The notes under the pieces were generated by a model. It was not told the origin of the DNA. It ran no database searches and worked only from the letters and a program-made list of their open reading frames with translations. A stretch of 64,000 nt of DNA, taken from assembly GCA_020201035.1 (NCBI GenBank), contig JAIVHO010000034.1, positions 147,577 to 211,576 on the forward strand. The letters are read 5' to 3'. Below are positions 27,152 to 35,904 of this stretch, piece after piece (positions within the stretch are counted from its first letter, which is position 1; each line of letters opens with the position of its first letter). This stretch comes from Bacteroidales bacterium. Its GTDB lineage: Bacteria; Bacteroidota; Bacteroidia; Bacteroidales; VadinHA17. The translations under genes were made by a program, and so were the position numbers.

Positions 27152-27712
27152 ATGAAGGAGGATGTTGAAAAGGCACTTGAAGTTTTGCGCAGCGGTGGCG
27201 TGATAATCTACCCTACTGACTCCGTTTGGGGTCTTGGATGTGATGCCACGAATGAAAAGGCAGTAGAAAAAATATATAGTATCAAGAAAAGATCCGATGC
27301 CAAAAGCATGCTGATGCTTCTTGATAGTGAAACCAGGCTTACCTCATATATCAGGGAGGTTCCTGATATAGCATGGGAACTGATTGAAGTCACCGATACC
27401 CCCCTGACCATAATCTATCCAGATGCAAAAAATCTGGCCGCCAACCTGCTTGCCGATGACGGATCGGCCGGAATAAGAATCACATCAGACCCATTTTGCC
27501 AGGCTGTTATCAGCAGACTTAAAAAGCCGCTGGTTTCCACCTCAGCAAATATCAGCGGTGAAAAAGCACCCTCTATATTCAGTGAAATAAGCGATGAAAT
27601 TCTGAGGGAGGCCGATTATATTGTTAAATGGAGGCAGGATGATATGGTACGAAGTAAGCCATCATCTATTATCAAGCTTGGCCATGGCGGACTTTTCACC
27701 GTCATCAGATAG
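27152..27712 (+). CDS. tsaC: L-threonylcarbamoyladenylate synthase (Sua5/YciO/YrdC family)
   Basis: A 186-residue YrdC-fold protein, the length of TsaC without the extra Sua5 domain. Signatures include GGVIIYPTDSVWGLGCDATN, SIKKRSDAKSMLMLL and STSANISGEKAP. It makes threonylcarbamoyl-AMP from threonine, bicarbonate and ATP for the t6A37 modification of ANN-decoding tRNAs. It follows the glycan genes by 15 nt on the same strand, so it is probably expressed with them, though there is no obvious functional link. A YciO paralogue cannot be fully excluded. Confidence 0.87.
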   Translation: MKEDVEKALEVLRSGGVIIYPTDSVWGLGCDATNEKAVEKIYSIKKRSDAKSMLMLLDSETRLTSYIREVPDIAWELIEVTDTPLTIIYPDAKNLAANLLADDGSAGIRITSDPFCQAVISRLKKPLVSTSANISGEKAPSIFSEISDEILREADYIVKWRQDDMVRSKPSSIIKLGHGGLFTVIR

Positions 27713-27793
27713 CTAATTACGAATTTTTATTTATTCAGGATTCCGGCAGCACCAGATTATTGCCCCGGGCTCAGACAGATTATGCCGCCACCG

Positions 27794-28312
27794 TTAACTG
27801 TTAACAGTGTCAAGACCATCAGGCATATCCATTATTATTTTCTCCCCTTCCCTGTCAATATCCACAACCCAGTCGGGATGGAGCGGGATCATTAATTCAC
27901 CCCCTTTATTGCTTTTTACCAGCAGCATTATCTGCATAGGATAGGACTCTATCCCCGAAATAACCCCTATATCCGTACCATCGGAGCTTATAATACTGAA
28001 CCCCCTGAGATAAAGGGGAAGTGTTTTATCATCCTCGTCCCTAACGTCACCATGTGTCAGAACCCTGCAGCCGGTAAATTCAACCACCGATTCCCTTGTT
28101 TCATAGCCCAGAAAACTTACAAACAGTGATTGTCGGGCCGCCTCACAACCGGCTAAAATAAAAGGAACCGGTATGCCGTCTACTTCAACGAATACCGATT
28201 CCATCTCTTCTGTCTCCTGACCATAATCCCGCCCGGTCTTTATCACAACGGTACCGTCATAACCATGGGTTCTGACAATTGTTCCAAGCGGTATTAACTC
28301 ATCCCTTTTCAC
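27794..28312 (-). CDS. rimM: Ribosome maturation factor RimM (GTG start)
   Basis: A 172-residue RimM, a normal length. The N-terminal PRC-like beta-barrel begins [20 protein letters not shown], with the usual G-x-IV-x-THG motif; the C-terminal PRC-barrel domain ends [20 protein letters not shown]. RimM assists 30S head assembly and binds S19. The reading frame is open upstream into rpsP, but that is an artefact of an rpsP frameshift. The GTG at 28312 places the first conserved motif at the expected distance and lies 28 nt after the natural rpsP stop, giving the standard rpsP-rimM order. Confidence 0.9.
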   Translation of the reverse strand: MKRDELIPLGTIVRTHGYDGTVVIKTGRDYGQETEEMESVFVEVDGIPVPFILAGCEAARQSLFVSFLGYETRESVVEFTGCRVLTHGDVRDEDDKTLPLYLRGFSIISSDGTDIGVISGIESYPMQIMLLVKSNKGGELMIPLHPDWVVDIDREGEKIIMDMPDGLDTVNS

Positions 28313-28340
28313 GGGTAAAATTCCCGTTTCGATGATTCTG

Positions 28341-29014
28341 TTACTTTTTTTCTGTCTCCTCTTCGCCGGAAGAAGCATCTTTGGTTTCTGCTTCCTCAGG
28401 TTTCTCTTCAGCTGCAGGAGTCTCTTCAGCAGGAGTTTCAGTTTTCTCTTCAGCTGCAGGAGTCTCTTCAGCAGTAGCTTCAGTTTTCTCTTCAGCTGCA
28501 GGAGTCTCTTCAGCAGGAGTTTCAGTTTTCTCTTCAGCTGCAGGAGTCTCTTCAGCAGTAGCTTCAGCTTGGCAAGTTCAGCAGCCCTGGCCTCGTTGAT
28601 TTTACGTTCAGCCTCAATACGTTCCTTCTTGGTATCCTCCTGAGACTGTTCAAGGCCTGCCACTTTATTCTCAACCTTCTGCTCCTTCTCCCTGAGCCAT
28701 GCCTCAAACCTTTTCTCAAGCTCTTCCTCGTTAAATGCACCCTTCTTTACTCCTTCAAGAAGGTGTTTTTTCATCAGGACACCCTTATATGAAAGGATAG
28801 CCCTGCAAGTCTCAGTAGGTTGCGCGCCCTTTTGCAGCCAATCCAATGCTTTCTCGAAATCAAGTTCGATCGTTGCCGGATCAGTGATGGGATTGTATAC
28901 ACCCAGTTTCTCTATAAAACGGCCATCCCGTGGCGCCCTGCTGTCTGCTACCACAATGTGGTAGAAGGCCTTTCTTTTACGGCCTTTCCTGGCTAATCTG
29001 ATTTTTACTGCCAT
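28341..29014 (-). CDS. rpsP: 30S ribosomal protein S16 with acidic C-terminal repeat extension, one-base frameshift in this sequence
   Basis: Residues 1-80 are a normal S16 ([20 protein letters not shown] and [14 protein letters not shown]). As in other Bacteroidota, S16 continues into a long charged tail. In the sequence given, one base appears to be missing near 28565-28572 (minus strand reads GCCAAGCTGAAGC; a G after AAG would restore frame). With the base restored the tail is a regular acidic repeat of [12 protein letters not shown] units ending at the TAA at 28341-28343, total about 224 residues. Without it, translation runs into a strongly basic Leu/Lys repeat and on into rimM, producing an artificial S16-RimM fusion of 406 residues. 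A sequencing or assembly error in the repeat is the simplest explanation. Confidence 0.85.
28402..28569 (-). repeat. Four 42-bp tandem repeats encoding the S16 tail
   Basis: Units start at 28402, 28444, 28486 and 28528, exactly 42 bp (14 codons) apart. Units alternate in their last two codons (Thr-Pro or Ala-Thr), so there is also an 84-bp higher-order period. The regular codon-level periodicity and acidic composition support the natural S16 frame. Confidence 0.92.
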
Positions 29015-29062
29015 CTGTTACGCATAAATAATTTAGATCCTACTTCTTAAAAATTGTGGCTG

Positions 29063-29093
29063 CAAAGTTAAGATTAATAAAATTAACGGCAAA
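29063..29093 (-). promoter_or_regulatory. Strong Bacteroidota promoter for rpsP (TTTG, 19 nt, TAACTTTG)
   Basis: On the minus strand TTTG (29093-29090) is followed after 19 nt by TAACTTTG (29070-29063), matching both promoter elements at the preferred spacing. The rpsP ATG is 48 nt downstream of the box. Confidence 0.75.
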
Positions 29094-29111
29094 GCTATAT
29101 AACAGAGAAAA

Positions 29112-30797
29112 TCAGTTTTTTATCACTTTGGACCTAACCTCACTGCCATCCCTCATTCTTGCTACAAGAAAATATATTCCGGGCCTGAAAGAGGCGAGAC
29201 TGATTGTTCCTGAAAAATCTGATCCTGAAGTAAAAAGCCTTCTGCCTGACAGGGAATAGAGAGTGATATCTGATAACCTGTTCAGGTAGCTCTCTCTTAT
29301 ATGTATGATTCCGGAGGCCGGATTGGGATAAAAGAGTTCCCCGGCACTCTTAGTGGCAACTGTAAGTACAGAGGTTGCTGATCCGAACCTGAGTATCTGC
29401 TGAACCTCTATACTGTTCCCGTAGATATCGTTAACAATAAAAATAATAGTATCTGACTCTGTTTCACCACTGACAAAGGTACGGCCAGTGCTCAGGATAT
29501 CATCGGAAAGGATATAATCCATTACCCAGCCTTCATCTATAAAAGAGGAGTCACACACCAGGGTAATCTCATACTGGTTGTCTGAAGCCTCATCCATTAC
29601 GCTTACACTCCCTATAAATGCTCCGGCATCCTCATCTTCAGGCACAATATCATTTGACATTGTTATGCCGGTAGGATAGTATTGGGGCTTCAGGTTAAAG
29701 ACTGCACCGTTATCATAGCTGTAGTTTCTGGTGCCAGGTGTCAGATCGTCAATGGTAAAGTAACCATTGCTGCTACCGCTCCACCCCCAGTTGAGGTGAA
29801 ACAGGTTCCCCGGCTTTACACCGTCAATATTAAAAGCGTGTGCCGATTTACCGTCAGCAGACTCGCCGCGGTATATAAGGGGATAGCCTTTCTCAAGCTG
29901 GTTAATAAGACTGGCAATCCAGTCATTAATAGCATATGATGACCTTTTGGTGTAATACGCATCTTCAGAATAGAGAAACCAGGAATTGAGAGACTCAGCT
30001 GTCCTTGAGGTTGAAGCGCTTGACCCATCCGGTCCAAAATTCATATTTACCGATACAGCCAGATGGTAAAGAAGTTTTGCATTTATTGTATCAGCTTTAT
30101 TACTGCTCATTGCATCCCAGTTGTAACTGGCAGCTCCGAAATCAACCTCCTGTATACCATATAAATTATGCATATAGGAGTGACTGCCGCTGCCGAATGC
30201 CGGATAACCAAATACACTCATCGCCTGTGCCATGGCAACAGCCACACAACCAACATAAACATGTCCGCCCGGACCTTCAGCATCCTCAGGGCAAAACATG
30301 TTCCATCCTGCTCCCTGTCCCCAGTTAACCACTATTAACGGTTTTATTGTAACAGAAGATTTTGATTTTACAATATCATCATAATACTCTGCCCGCTCCC
30401 ACGACTCATCGGGGGATAACTCCCCGTTACTCCTAAGATCATCAATCTGCAACTCATAGAAAGAGAGCATCTCATCAGCCGGGTCAACTCCCCGGGAGAA
30501 CTCTCCGGTCTCTGAAAAGGCAAGTACCGCCCTGCTTTTCTTATCGCCGGAGATGATAATCCACCCCTCCGGGGCCAGGGTGACAAGCCAGAGCAACGAC
30601 TCATCTGAAACCCCGAACTGCTCAATGGAAGATACAGAGTGGTGGGTGCCTTCAAAAGAGCTCTTTATATACCTCCCCGCAACAGACTCAATATCTGATC
30701 TGGCGGGGGCCTGAGCTGCAAGTAAAGCAGGCACCAGCAGCATCCATCCCAGAAGCAGAAGCCTGCAAATATTTCTGAATCTCTTCCTTACAGTCAT
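29112..30797 (-). CDS. C10 family (streptopain-like) cysteine peptidase with T9SS sorting domain
   Basis: A 561-residue secreted peptidase. A signal peptide spans 1-29 (LLVPALLAAQA). An inhibitor-like propeptide occupies about 30-145. The catalytic domain has Cys184 in VGCVAVAMAQAM and His320 in GKSAHAFNIDG, with the following FHLNWGWSGSSNGYF, as in streptopain, interpain and Bacteroides fragilis C10 proteases. Residues about 490-561 are a type A T9SS C-terminal sorting domain (FYPNPASGIIHI, then GIYFLVARM), so it is exported to the surface by type IX secretion. It is downstream of susCD on the same strand but separated by a strong terminator. Confidence 0.93.
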   Translation of the reverse strand: MTVRKRFRNICRLLLLGWMLLVPALLAAQAPARSDIESVAGRYIKSSFEGTHHSVSSIEQFGVSDESLLWLVTLAPEGWIIISGDKKSRAVLAFSETGEFSRGVDPADEMLSFYELQIDDLRSNGELSPDESWERAEYYDDIVKSKSSVTIKPLIVVNWGQGAGWNMFCPEDAEGPGGHVYVGCVAVAMAQAMSVFGYPAFGSGSHSYMHNLYGIQEVDFGAASYNWDAMSSNKADTINAKLLYHLAVSVNMNFGPDGSSASTSRTAESLNSWFLYSEDAYYTKRSSYAINDWIASLINQLEKGYPLIYRGESADGKSAHAFNIDGVKPGNLFHLNWGWSGSSNGYFTIDDLTPGTRNYSYDNGAVFNLKPQYYPTGITMSNDIVPEDEDAGAFIGSVSVMDEASDNQYEITLVCDSSFIDEGWVMDYILSDDILSTGRTFVSGETESDTIIFIVNDIYGNSIEVQQILRFGSATSVLTVATKSAGELFYPNPASGIIHIRESYLNRLSDITLYSLSGRRLFTSGSDFSGTISLASFRPGIYFLVARMRDGSEVRSKVIKN

Positions 30798-30874
30798 TAT
30801 TCGGTTGCTAAAAACGTTCTAAAACTAATAAAATTTCCCGGAAATGGTTCACCATGTATTAATTTTTACCTCCC

Positions 30875-31045
30875 ATCCACGGGTACTGAACCCATGTGGA
30901 AAACTAATGAATAGTCAATGCAGGGGATCAGTGTATATGGCCAGGACACTGGTTCCGGAAGCCATCCGGAAAAATGTATTGTCAACTGCCAGAGACTAAT
31001 TTATACGGGCAGGACACATGTCCCGGAACCCGTGTGGATAGGGGA
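30875..31045. repeat. Degenerate three-copy intergenic repeat, period about 68 bp
   Basis: CAGGACAC recurs at 30942 and 31010; CATGTGGA (30892), CATCCGGA (30963) and CGTGTGGA (31031) mark the same phase. The copies are strongly diverged. It fills most of the 313-bp gap between the C10 gene and the susD terminator; no gene is seen there. Confidence 0.55.
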
Positions 31046-31060
31046 TTAACATCTGATGGC

Positions 31061-31086
31061 AAAAAAAAGGGCACCCGAAGGTGCCC
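31061..31086 (-). terminator. Rho-independent terminator after susD
   Basis: On the minus strand GGGCACC, a TTCG loop and GGTGCCC form a stable 7-bp stem followed by eight T residues. It is 24 nt after the susD stop, the clearest intrinsic terminator in the window. Confidence 0.92.
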
Positions 31087-31110
31087 TGTAAATTCATCTA
31101 AAATACAATT

Positions 31111-32556
31111 CTATTTGGAGCTTGTGTACCACTCATTCTGAACCAGCAGGTCATTAACCTCTATCTCCCTGAAAGGTATGGGAAGGATAAGGTTTCCAGC
31201 GTCATAGGAGAGAGTTCCTATATCATCATTCCAACGTTTCAGATCATGAAGTCTGTGACCCTCCCAGCAAAGTTCAAGATATCTCTCTTCCCTTATCTGG
31301 GCCTGTGTAACAGGATCAGTATAAACAGGTGCCAGTGATCTTAATCTTACCTCATTTATATCCTCTGTGGGAGTATTGGGTCCAATCTGAGCGTGTGTTC
31401 CCTCAAAGTTGGCTTCGGCACGAACCAGATACATTTCGGCAAGCCTTATAAGGGGAATATTGGCATAATAATCACCCCATTTGGCACTGTTGATACCTCC
31501 GCTGTTCAAAATAGTGCCAACGCCATAATAATACATCTTATTGATATTCGCAATGGTGTAATGATCTTCCATCTCCGGTGCATCCTGGAATTGGCCCCTC
31601 AGGTCAGCAGGATCAAAACGGGTCAGAAACAGAGGTTGAATTTCATAGTCGCCCCTGCCCATTCCGTTAAGGGAAGCATACATCACTGTTAACCATGCGG
31701 TGTTGCTGGCAATATTATTCTGAAGGGAAAATATGTCTTCAGCACAGTTCTCATTATTATTGAATGCATCCAGCGGATGTGGCATTAGACCAAATTCTCC
31801 GGATTCAATCACCCTGTTTGCCTCTGTAGCTGCTGCTTCAAAGTTTCCCATAGTAAGATATACCCTTGCAAGTACTGCACTGGCAGCATATGTTGTTGCA
31901 TACACATCATTATAGGTATCAAGAGCAGCTTTTGCATCGGTAAGGTCACTTATCACCTGCACGTAGCAATCCTCAACGTTATCACGGGGTACCATTATTG
32001 CATCGGTAACATCCAGTGTGGGCGTAAGAATCAGCGGAACACCCAGCTGAGAATTTGTTGTGCCAGGCTCATAGGGAAGGCCATAGAACTGTGTCATCAG
32101 AAAGTAGGTCCATCCCCTAAGAAATTTTGCTTCCCCCTCAACGGTGGCACGATCAGCTTCATCAAGCACATTTAAGACCTCCTCGTCAAGCAGCGTGTTA
32201 CATACATTGATAAGGTCATATGCAGCTATCCAGGTGCCTGCAACATAGGAGTTGGTAACAGCAATGGATTTTTGCATGATTTCACGGGGCTGCTGGTAGG
32301 TGCCAATAAACCTCATATCATTGGTTGTGGCCAGAAGCTCACTGTATTCATTAAAGCTGGATCCGAAAATATCACCATCCCTTGCAGACAGATATGCACC
32401 CACCAGGGTAGCCTTAATATTTTCAGGTGTTGTAAATACCGTTGAAGCATCAATTGATTGCTTTGGTTTAATATCAAGCTTCTCCGTACATGATACAGTA
32501 AAAAGAAGTGGAATAACCAGCAACCAGATTAGTTTATTATATACTCTGTTTTTCAT
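31111..32556 (-). CDS. SusD/RagB family outer-membrane nutrient-binding lipoprotein
   Basis: A 481-residue SusD-like lipoprotein. Lipobox at FTVSC (Cys about 23) is followed by TEKLDIKPKQS, the usual N-terminal SusD opening. TPR-like helices include AKFLRGWTYFLMTQFYGLPY, and the C-terminal RagB/SusD region has IREERYLELCWEGHRLHDLKRW. It forms the substrate-capturing lid on the SusC-type porin encoded directly upstream (21 nt). No glycoside hydrolase or regulator is beside it, so the ligand is not predictable; the C10 peptidase downstream hints at peptides, weakly. Confidence 0.94.
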   Translation of the reverse strand: MKNRVYNKLIWLLVIPLLFTVSCTEKLDIKPKQSIDASTVFTTPENIKATLVGAYLSARDGDIFGSSFNEYSELLATTNDMRFIGTYQQPREIMQKSIAVTNSYVAGTWIAAYDLINVCNTLLDEEVLNVLDEADRATVEGEAKFLRGWTYFLMTQFYGLPYEPGTTNSQLGVPLILTPTLDVTDAIMVPRDNVEDCYVQVISDLTDAKAALDTYNDVYATTYAASAVLARVYLTMGNFEAAATEANRVIESGEFGLMPHPLDAFNNNENCAEDIFSLQNNIASNTAWLTVMYASLNGMGRGDYEIQPLFLTRFDPADLRGQFQDAPEMEDHYTIANINKMYYYGVGTILNSGGINSAKWGDYYANIPLIRLAEMYLVRAEANFEGTHAQIGPNTPTEDINEVRLRSLAPVYTDPVTQAQIREERYLELCWEGHRLHDLKRWNDDIGTLSYDAGNLILPIPFREIEVNDLLVQNEWYTSSK

Positions 32557-32577
32557 AATATTCCTAGTTTTCCGTTA

Positions 32578-35500
32578 TTAAAATGAAAGGTTAATACCCA
32601 CCAGGTAAGTCCTTGCCTGTGGTGCGGTGTAGAAGTCGTACCCCTGAATTATATTCGAAGACTGGGTTGAACGTCCGGTTCCTGTATAGTTAACCTCCGG
32701 GTCCCATCCCTTATAATTGGTAAAGGTATAAAGGTTCTGAACTCCGATAAATAATCTGGCACTTGACATCTTTATTGTTTGCGCCAGATTGGATGGAAGA
32801 TTATATCCAAGAGTAATATTCCTCAGTCTCACATATGAACCATCTGTAAGATACCTGCTGGCATCCCTTGTTCCGTTTGAATCTCCGAAACGTGCCTGGG
32901 GCACATCAGTCTCATCGCCCGGCTGCTGCCATCTGTCAAGCTGATCAACAGTCTGATTGTCAAACCAGTCACCATTAGCAGACTGATAACCACCACCACC
33001 ATTATACACCATGTTACCATAAACAAAACTCATCAGCACACTAAGGTCAAATCCGGCGTAACTGAATGTATTGTTGAACCCGCCTGTAAAATCAGGGTTG
33101 GGTGACCCTACAACCTGTGACTGGGCAAGGTTATAGTTGTTGGTAGTTTCATCGCTACCCTCTTCAACATAATACAATGCATCACCATTTGCAGGATCAA
33201 CACCGGCATATTTCCTCATCTTGAATACCCCGATAGGCTGCCCTTCCATTACATAATTAAGTCCGTTAGGGGTGATTTCCGGACCAGCAATATCCAGCAC
33301 AGTGTTCTGGTTAAAGGCTATATTAAAATCCGTTGTCCACTGAAAGGAACCTACAAGGTTATTTGAGTGAAGCGCAAATTCCAATCCTTTGTTTTCCAGT
33401 TTACCTATATTACTCCAGACACCTGTAAAACCTGATGTTGCAGGCAGAGTACGAAATAGAAGAAGATCTGTAGTCTGCTTGTTATAATAATCAATTTCTC
33501 CGGTAAGTCTGTTGTTAAAGAACCCGAAATCCAAGCCTACATTAAACTGTGCGGTTGTTTCCCATCCCAACTCACTGCTTTGAAGCTGTGTAGGGGACAG
33601 ACCGTTTCTTCCTGCGTAGTTCACTCCTGAATAGAGGGCAAGGTGTGCATAATCAGGAATACCTGAATTACCGGTAATCCCATAGCTGGCTCTTAATTTA
33701 AGGTATGGCATAATATTTTCAATATTATCCATAAAGTTTTCCTCGGAGATTATCCATCCTCCGGAGAAAGCCGGGAAAAAACCAAACCTGTTATCGATAC
33801 CAAATCTTGAAGATCCGTCTACCCTTCCACTGGCTGAGAACAGATACTTATCACTGAGCATATAGTTTGCCCTGGCAAAGTATGAAAGGTATGATGTACC
33901 TTCTTCCCAGCTACTGAAAGCAGTAGCCTCTGCAGCACTTGCGATGTTTGTGAAATCATCGGTTGGAAAACCTTTGGCCGATATATTGGAACCGGTTGTA
34001 TATGTCTCCTGGTATGACATACCTCCCACGAGGTTGATACTGTGCTCACCAAAATCACCGGAATATGTTAAGTAGTTGTCAAGATTATAGTTAACAACCC
34101 TTACTGACCTGTTCTGTGCTTCTCCGGCTGGTCCTGCACCAATTGTTTCACGGCCCCAGTAATTCTTTTCCCTCAGGTCAATAATATCAGTTCCGATTTC
34201 TGATCTGAAGGTCAGACCCCTTATAATCTCATAGGATGCATAGGCATTACCAAGAGTCCTGAAGCTTGTCTGATTATTTTCAGAATCACGCAAAGAGATA
34301 AGACCATTATAGTAGTAAGTCTGAGTATTATATTCTCCTGTCTCCGGATCAATTACAGGAAAAACAGGAGCCTGAGCTATCAGCTGCAGGGGTGTGGCAA
34401 ATGCATTATCATTTTCAACCCTGTCCATCTCCGTTCTGCTAAGGTTCAATCCTATACCAAAGGCAAATTTGTCAGAGCTTTTCTGATCAAGGTTTATTCT
34501 TCCTGACATCTTGGTCATTGAATTGCCTCTCAGGATACCAACGGTATTATCATAGCTCATCCCGGCGTAATAACTACCCGTCTCTGACCCACCTGATCCC
34601 GATACATTGATGCGGTTAATAGACCCCTCCTGAAAAGCTTCCTTCTGCCAGTCAGTATCATAACCATCATCCCACTGCGGGCCCAGATACCAGTCCTTGA
34701 TACCATCCGGAGGTCTCCAACCCCAGACAAGACCCTCAGAAGTTACATTATTAAGAGCTTCATCCAGCAGTTCAAGATACTGATCAGCATTCAGCCACTC
34801 CATAAGCCTTGAAGGCTCACTTATACCGGTAGAGTAGGATACATCAAATTTGGCAGCACCTGTCTTCCCTTTCTTTGTTGTTATTACCACAACCCCATTG
34901 GAAGCTCTTGATCCGTAAATGGCTGCCGCTGATGCATCTTTCAGAATCTGTATGGATTCAACATCATTCATATTAATATCAGCGAGGGGGTTGGTTGGCT
35001 GATTGCTTGTATTACTCAAACTGGTTGACACCACCGGAACTCCGTCAATAACATAGAGCGGTTGATTATTAGCCGAGATTGATGACGATCCTCTTATCCT
35101 CATCTTGACTGCCTCACCAAGTTTTCCGCTGGCCTGTTCAATAAAAACACCGGCGGTCTTACCCTGCATGGCAGATTCAAAACTGGAGGTTGGGATATCA
35201 GCAAGTCCCTTGGTTTCAACCTTGGTAATTGCTCCCGTAATCTCTCGCTTAATTGCCGTGCCGTAGCCAATGACCACAACCTCATCCAGACCCACATTAT
35301 CGAGTTGCATCTCAACATTCAACACATTGGAGGATCCTATAACAATTTCTTCCGTTTTCATTCCAACGAACCTGAAGACCAGAATGTCTCCCTGATCAAC
35401 TTCAATTGAATAGACGCCATCCAGATCAGTGGCAACCCCTATATTGGTCCCCTTAATCTGAACTGTTGCACCGATAATGGGAAGATTATCGTCTGCACTG

Positions 35501-35589
35501 ATCACTGTTCCTGTTACAACCTTTTGCTGCGCCGACGCAAAGGCCATTGCACCGCAAAGGAAAAACACCAACAATAGTAGTTTTCTCAT
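32578..35589 (-). CDS. SusC/RagA family TonB-dependent transporter
   Basis: A 1003-residue outer-membrane transporter. After the signal peptide (1-20) comes a carboxypeptidase-regulatory-like domain (VVTGTVISADDNLPIIGATV), then the plug with SusC signature MQGKTAGVFIEQ and MRIRGSSSI, LYVIDGVPV and AAIYGSRASNGVVVITTKKG, and then a 22-strand barrel ending in an aromatic terminal residue (GINLSF). TonB energises uptake of the ligand held by the SusD partner. It lacks an N-terminal STN domain, so anti-sigma signalling through it is unlikely. A promoter lies at 35659-35689. Confidence 0.95.
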   Translation of the reverse strand: MRKLLLLVFFLCGAMAFASAQQKVVTGTVISADDNLPIIGATVQIKGTNIGVATDLDGVYSIEVDQGDILVFRFVGMKTEEIVIGSSNVLNVEMQLDNVGLDEVVVIGYGTAIKREITGAITKVETKGLADIPTSSFESAMQGKTAGVFIEQASGKLGEAVKMRIRGSSSISANNQPLYVIDGVPVVSTSLSNTSNQPTNPLADINMNDVESIQILKDASAAAIYGSRASNGVVVITTKKGKTGAAKFDVSYSTGISEPSRLMEWLNADQYLELLDEALNNVTSEGLVWGWRPPDGIKDWYLGPQWDDGYDTDWQKEAFQEGSINRINVSGSGGSETGSYYAGMSYDNTVGILRGNSMTKMSGRINLDQKSSDKFAFGIGLNLSRTEMDRVENDNAFATPLQLIAQAPVFPVIDPETGEYNTQTYYYNGLISLRDSENNQTSFRTLGNAYASYEIIRGLTFRSEIGTDIIDLREKNYWGRETIGAGPAGEAQNRSVRVVNYNLDNYLTYSGDFGEHSINLVGGMSYQETYTTGSNISAKGFPTDDFTNIASAAEATAFSSWEEGTSYLSYFARANYMLSDKYLFSASGRVDGSSRFGIDNRFGFFPAFSGGWIISEENFMDNIENIMPYLKLRASYGITGNSGIPDYAHLALYSGVNYAGRNGLSPTQLQSSELGWETTAQFNVGLDFGFFNNRLTGEIDYYNKQTTDLLLFRTLPATSGFTGVWSNIGKLENKGLEFALHSNNLVGSFQWTTDFNIAFNQNTVLDIAGPEITPNGLNYVMEGQPIGVFKMRKYAGVDPANGDALYYVEEGSDETTNNYNLAQSQVVGSPNPDFTGGFNNTFSYAGFDLSVLMSFVYGNMVYNGGGGYQSANGDWFDNQTVDQLDRWQQPGDETDVPQARFGDSNGTRDASRYLTDGSYVRLRNITLGYNLPSNLAQTIKMSSARLFIGVQNLYTFTNYKGWDPEVNYTGTGRSTQSSNIIQGYDFYTAPQARTYLVGINLSF

Positions 35590-35904
35590 AATTTAATAAT
35601 TAGGTTAATAAATAAAATCAGGACGTTAGGGCGTCCTGCTATCTTTCCAAAACAGTAACAAAAATAATAAATAATTCCGGCCGTGCAAGTTATCCAAGTG
35701 TTAATGTTAAGGTGATAACTATGTTAATGCTGCTTCGCCGGGCCTGTTTCAGGTGTCTGAGATTCTCCTTTCTTACCCTTTCTGTTAATATCTTCTGACT
35801 AAACAGGAGTGCCCCCTGCTCGCCTCTTTAAATTTTTTACACTATTTTTACAACTCTTTAACCATGTTTCCTGTTATCATTGTCCTGGAACTATATTTCT
35901 GATT
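35590..35904. other. Divergent intergenic region between susC and dnaE
   Basis: 315 bp. It contains the minus-strand susC promoter listed separately. No clear plus-strand promoter box for dnaE was found. An in-frame start at 35809 would add 32 residues with no similarity to PolIII and was not used. Confidence 0.55.
35659..35689 (-). promoter_or_regulatory. Promoter for susCD (CTTG, 19 nt, TATTTTTG)
   Basis: On the minus strand a CTTG (35689-35686) precedes TATTTTTG (35666-35659) by 19 nt. The transcript leader before the susC ATG would be about 60 nt. Confidence 0.6.

Noticed and set aside
28332-28643. Ser/Phe-rich plus-strand frames opposite the S16 tail repeats
   Set aside because: They are shadows of the 42-bp repeat; composition and position follow the minus-strand rpsP codons.
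27794-29014. A genuine S16-RimM fusion protein
   Set aside because: The acidic natural frame, its proper stop and a suitable rimM GTG all fit a one-base loss better than a fusion.
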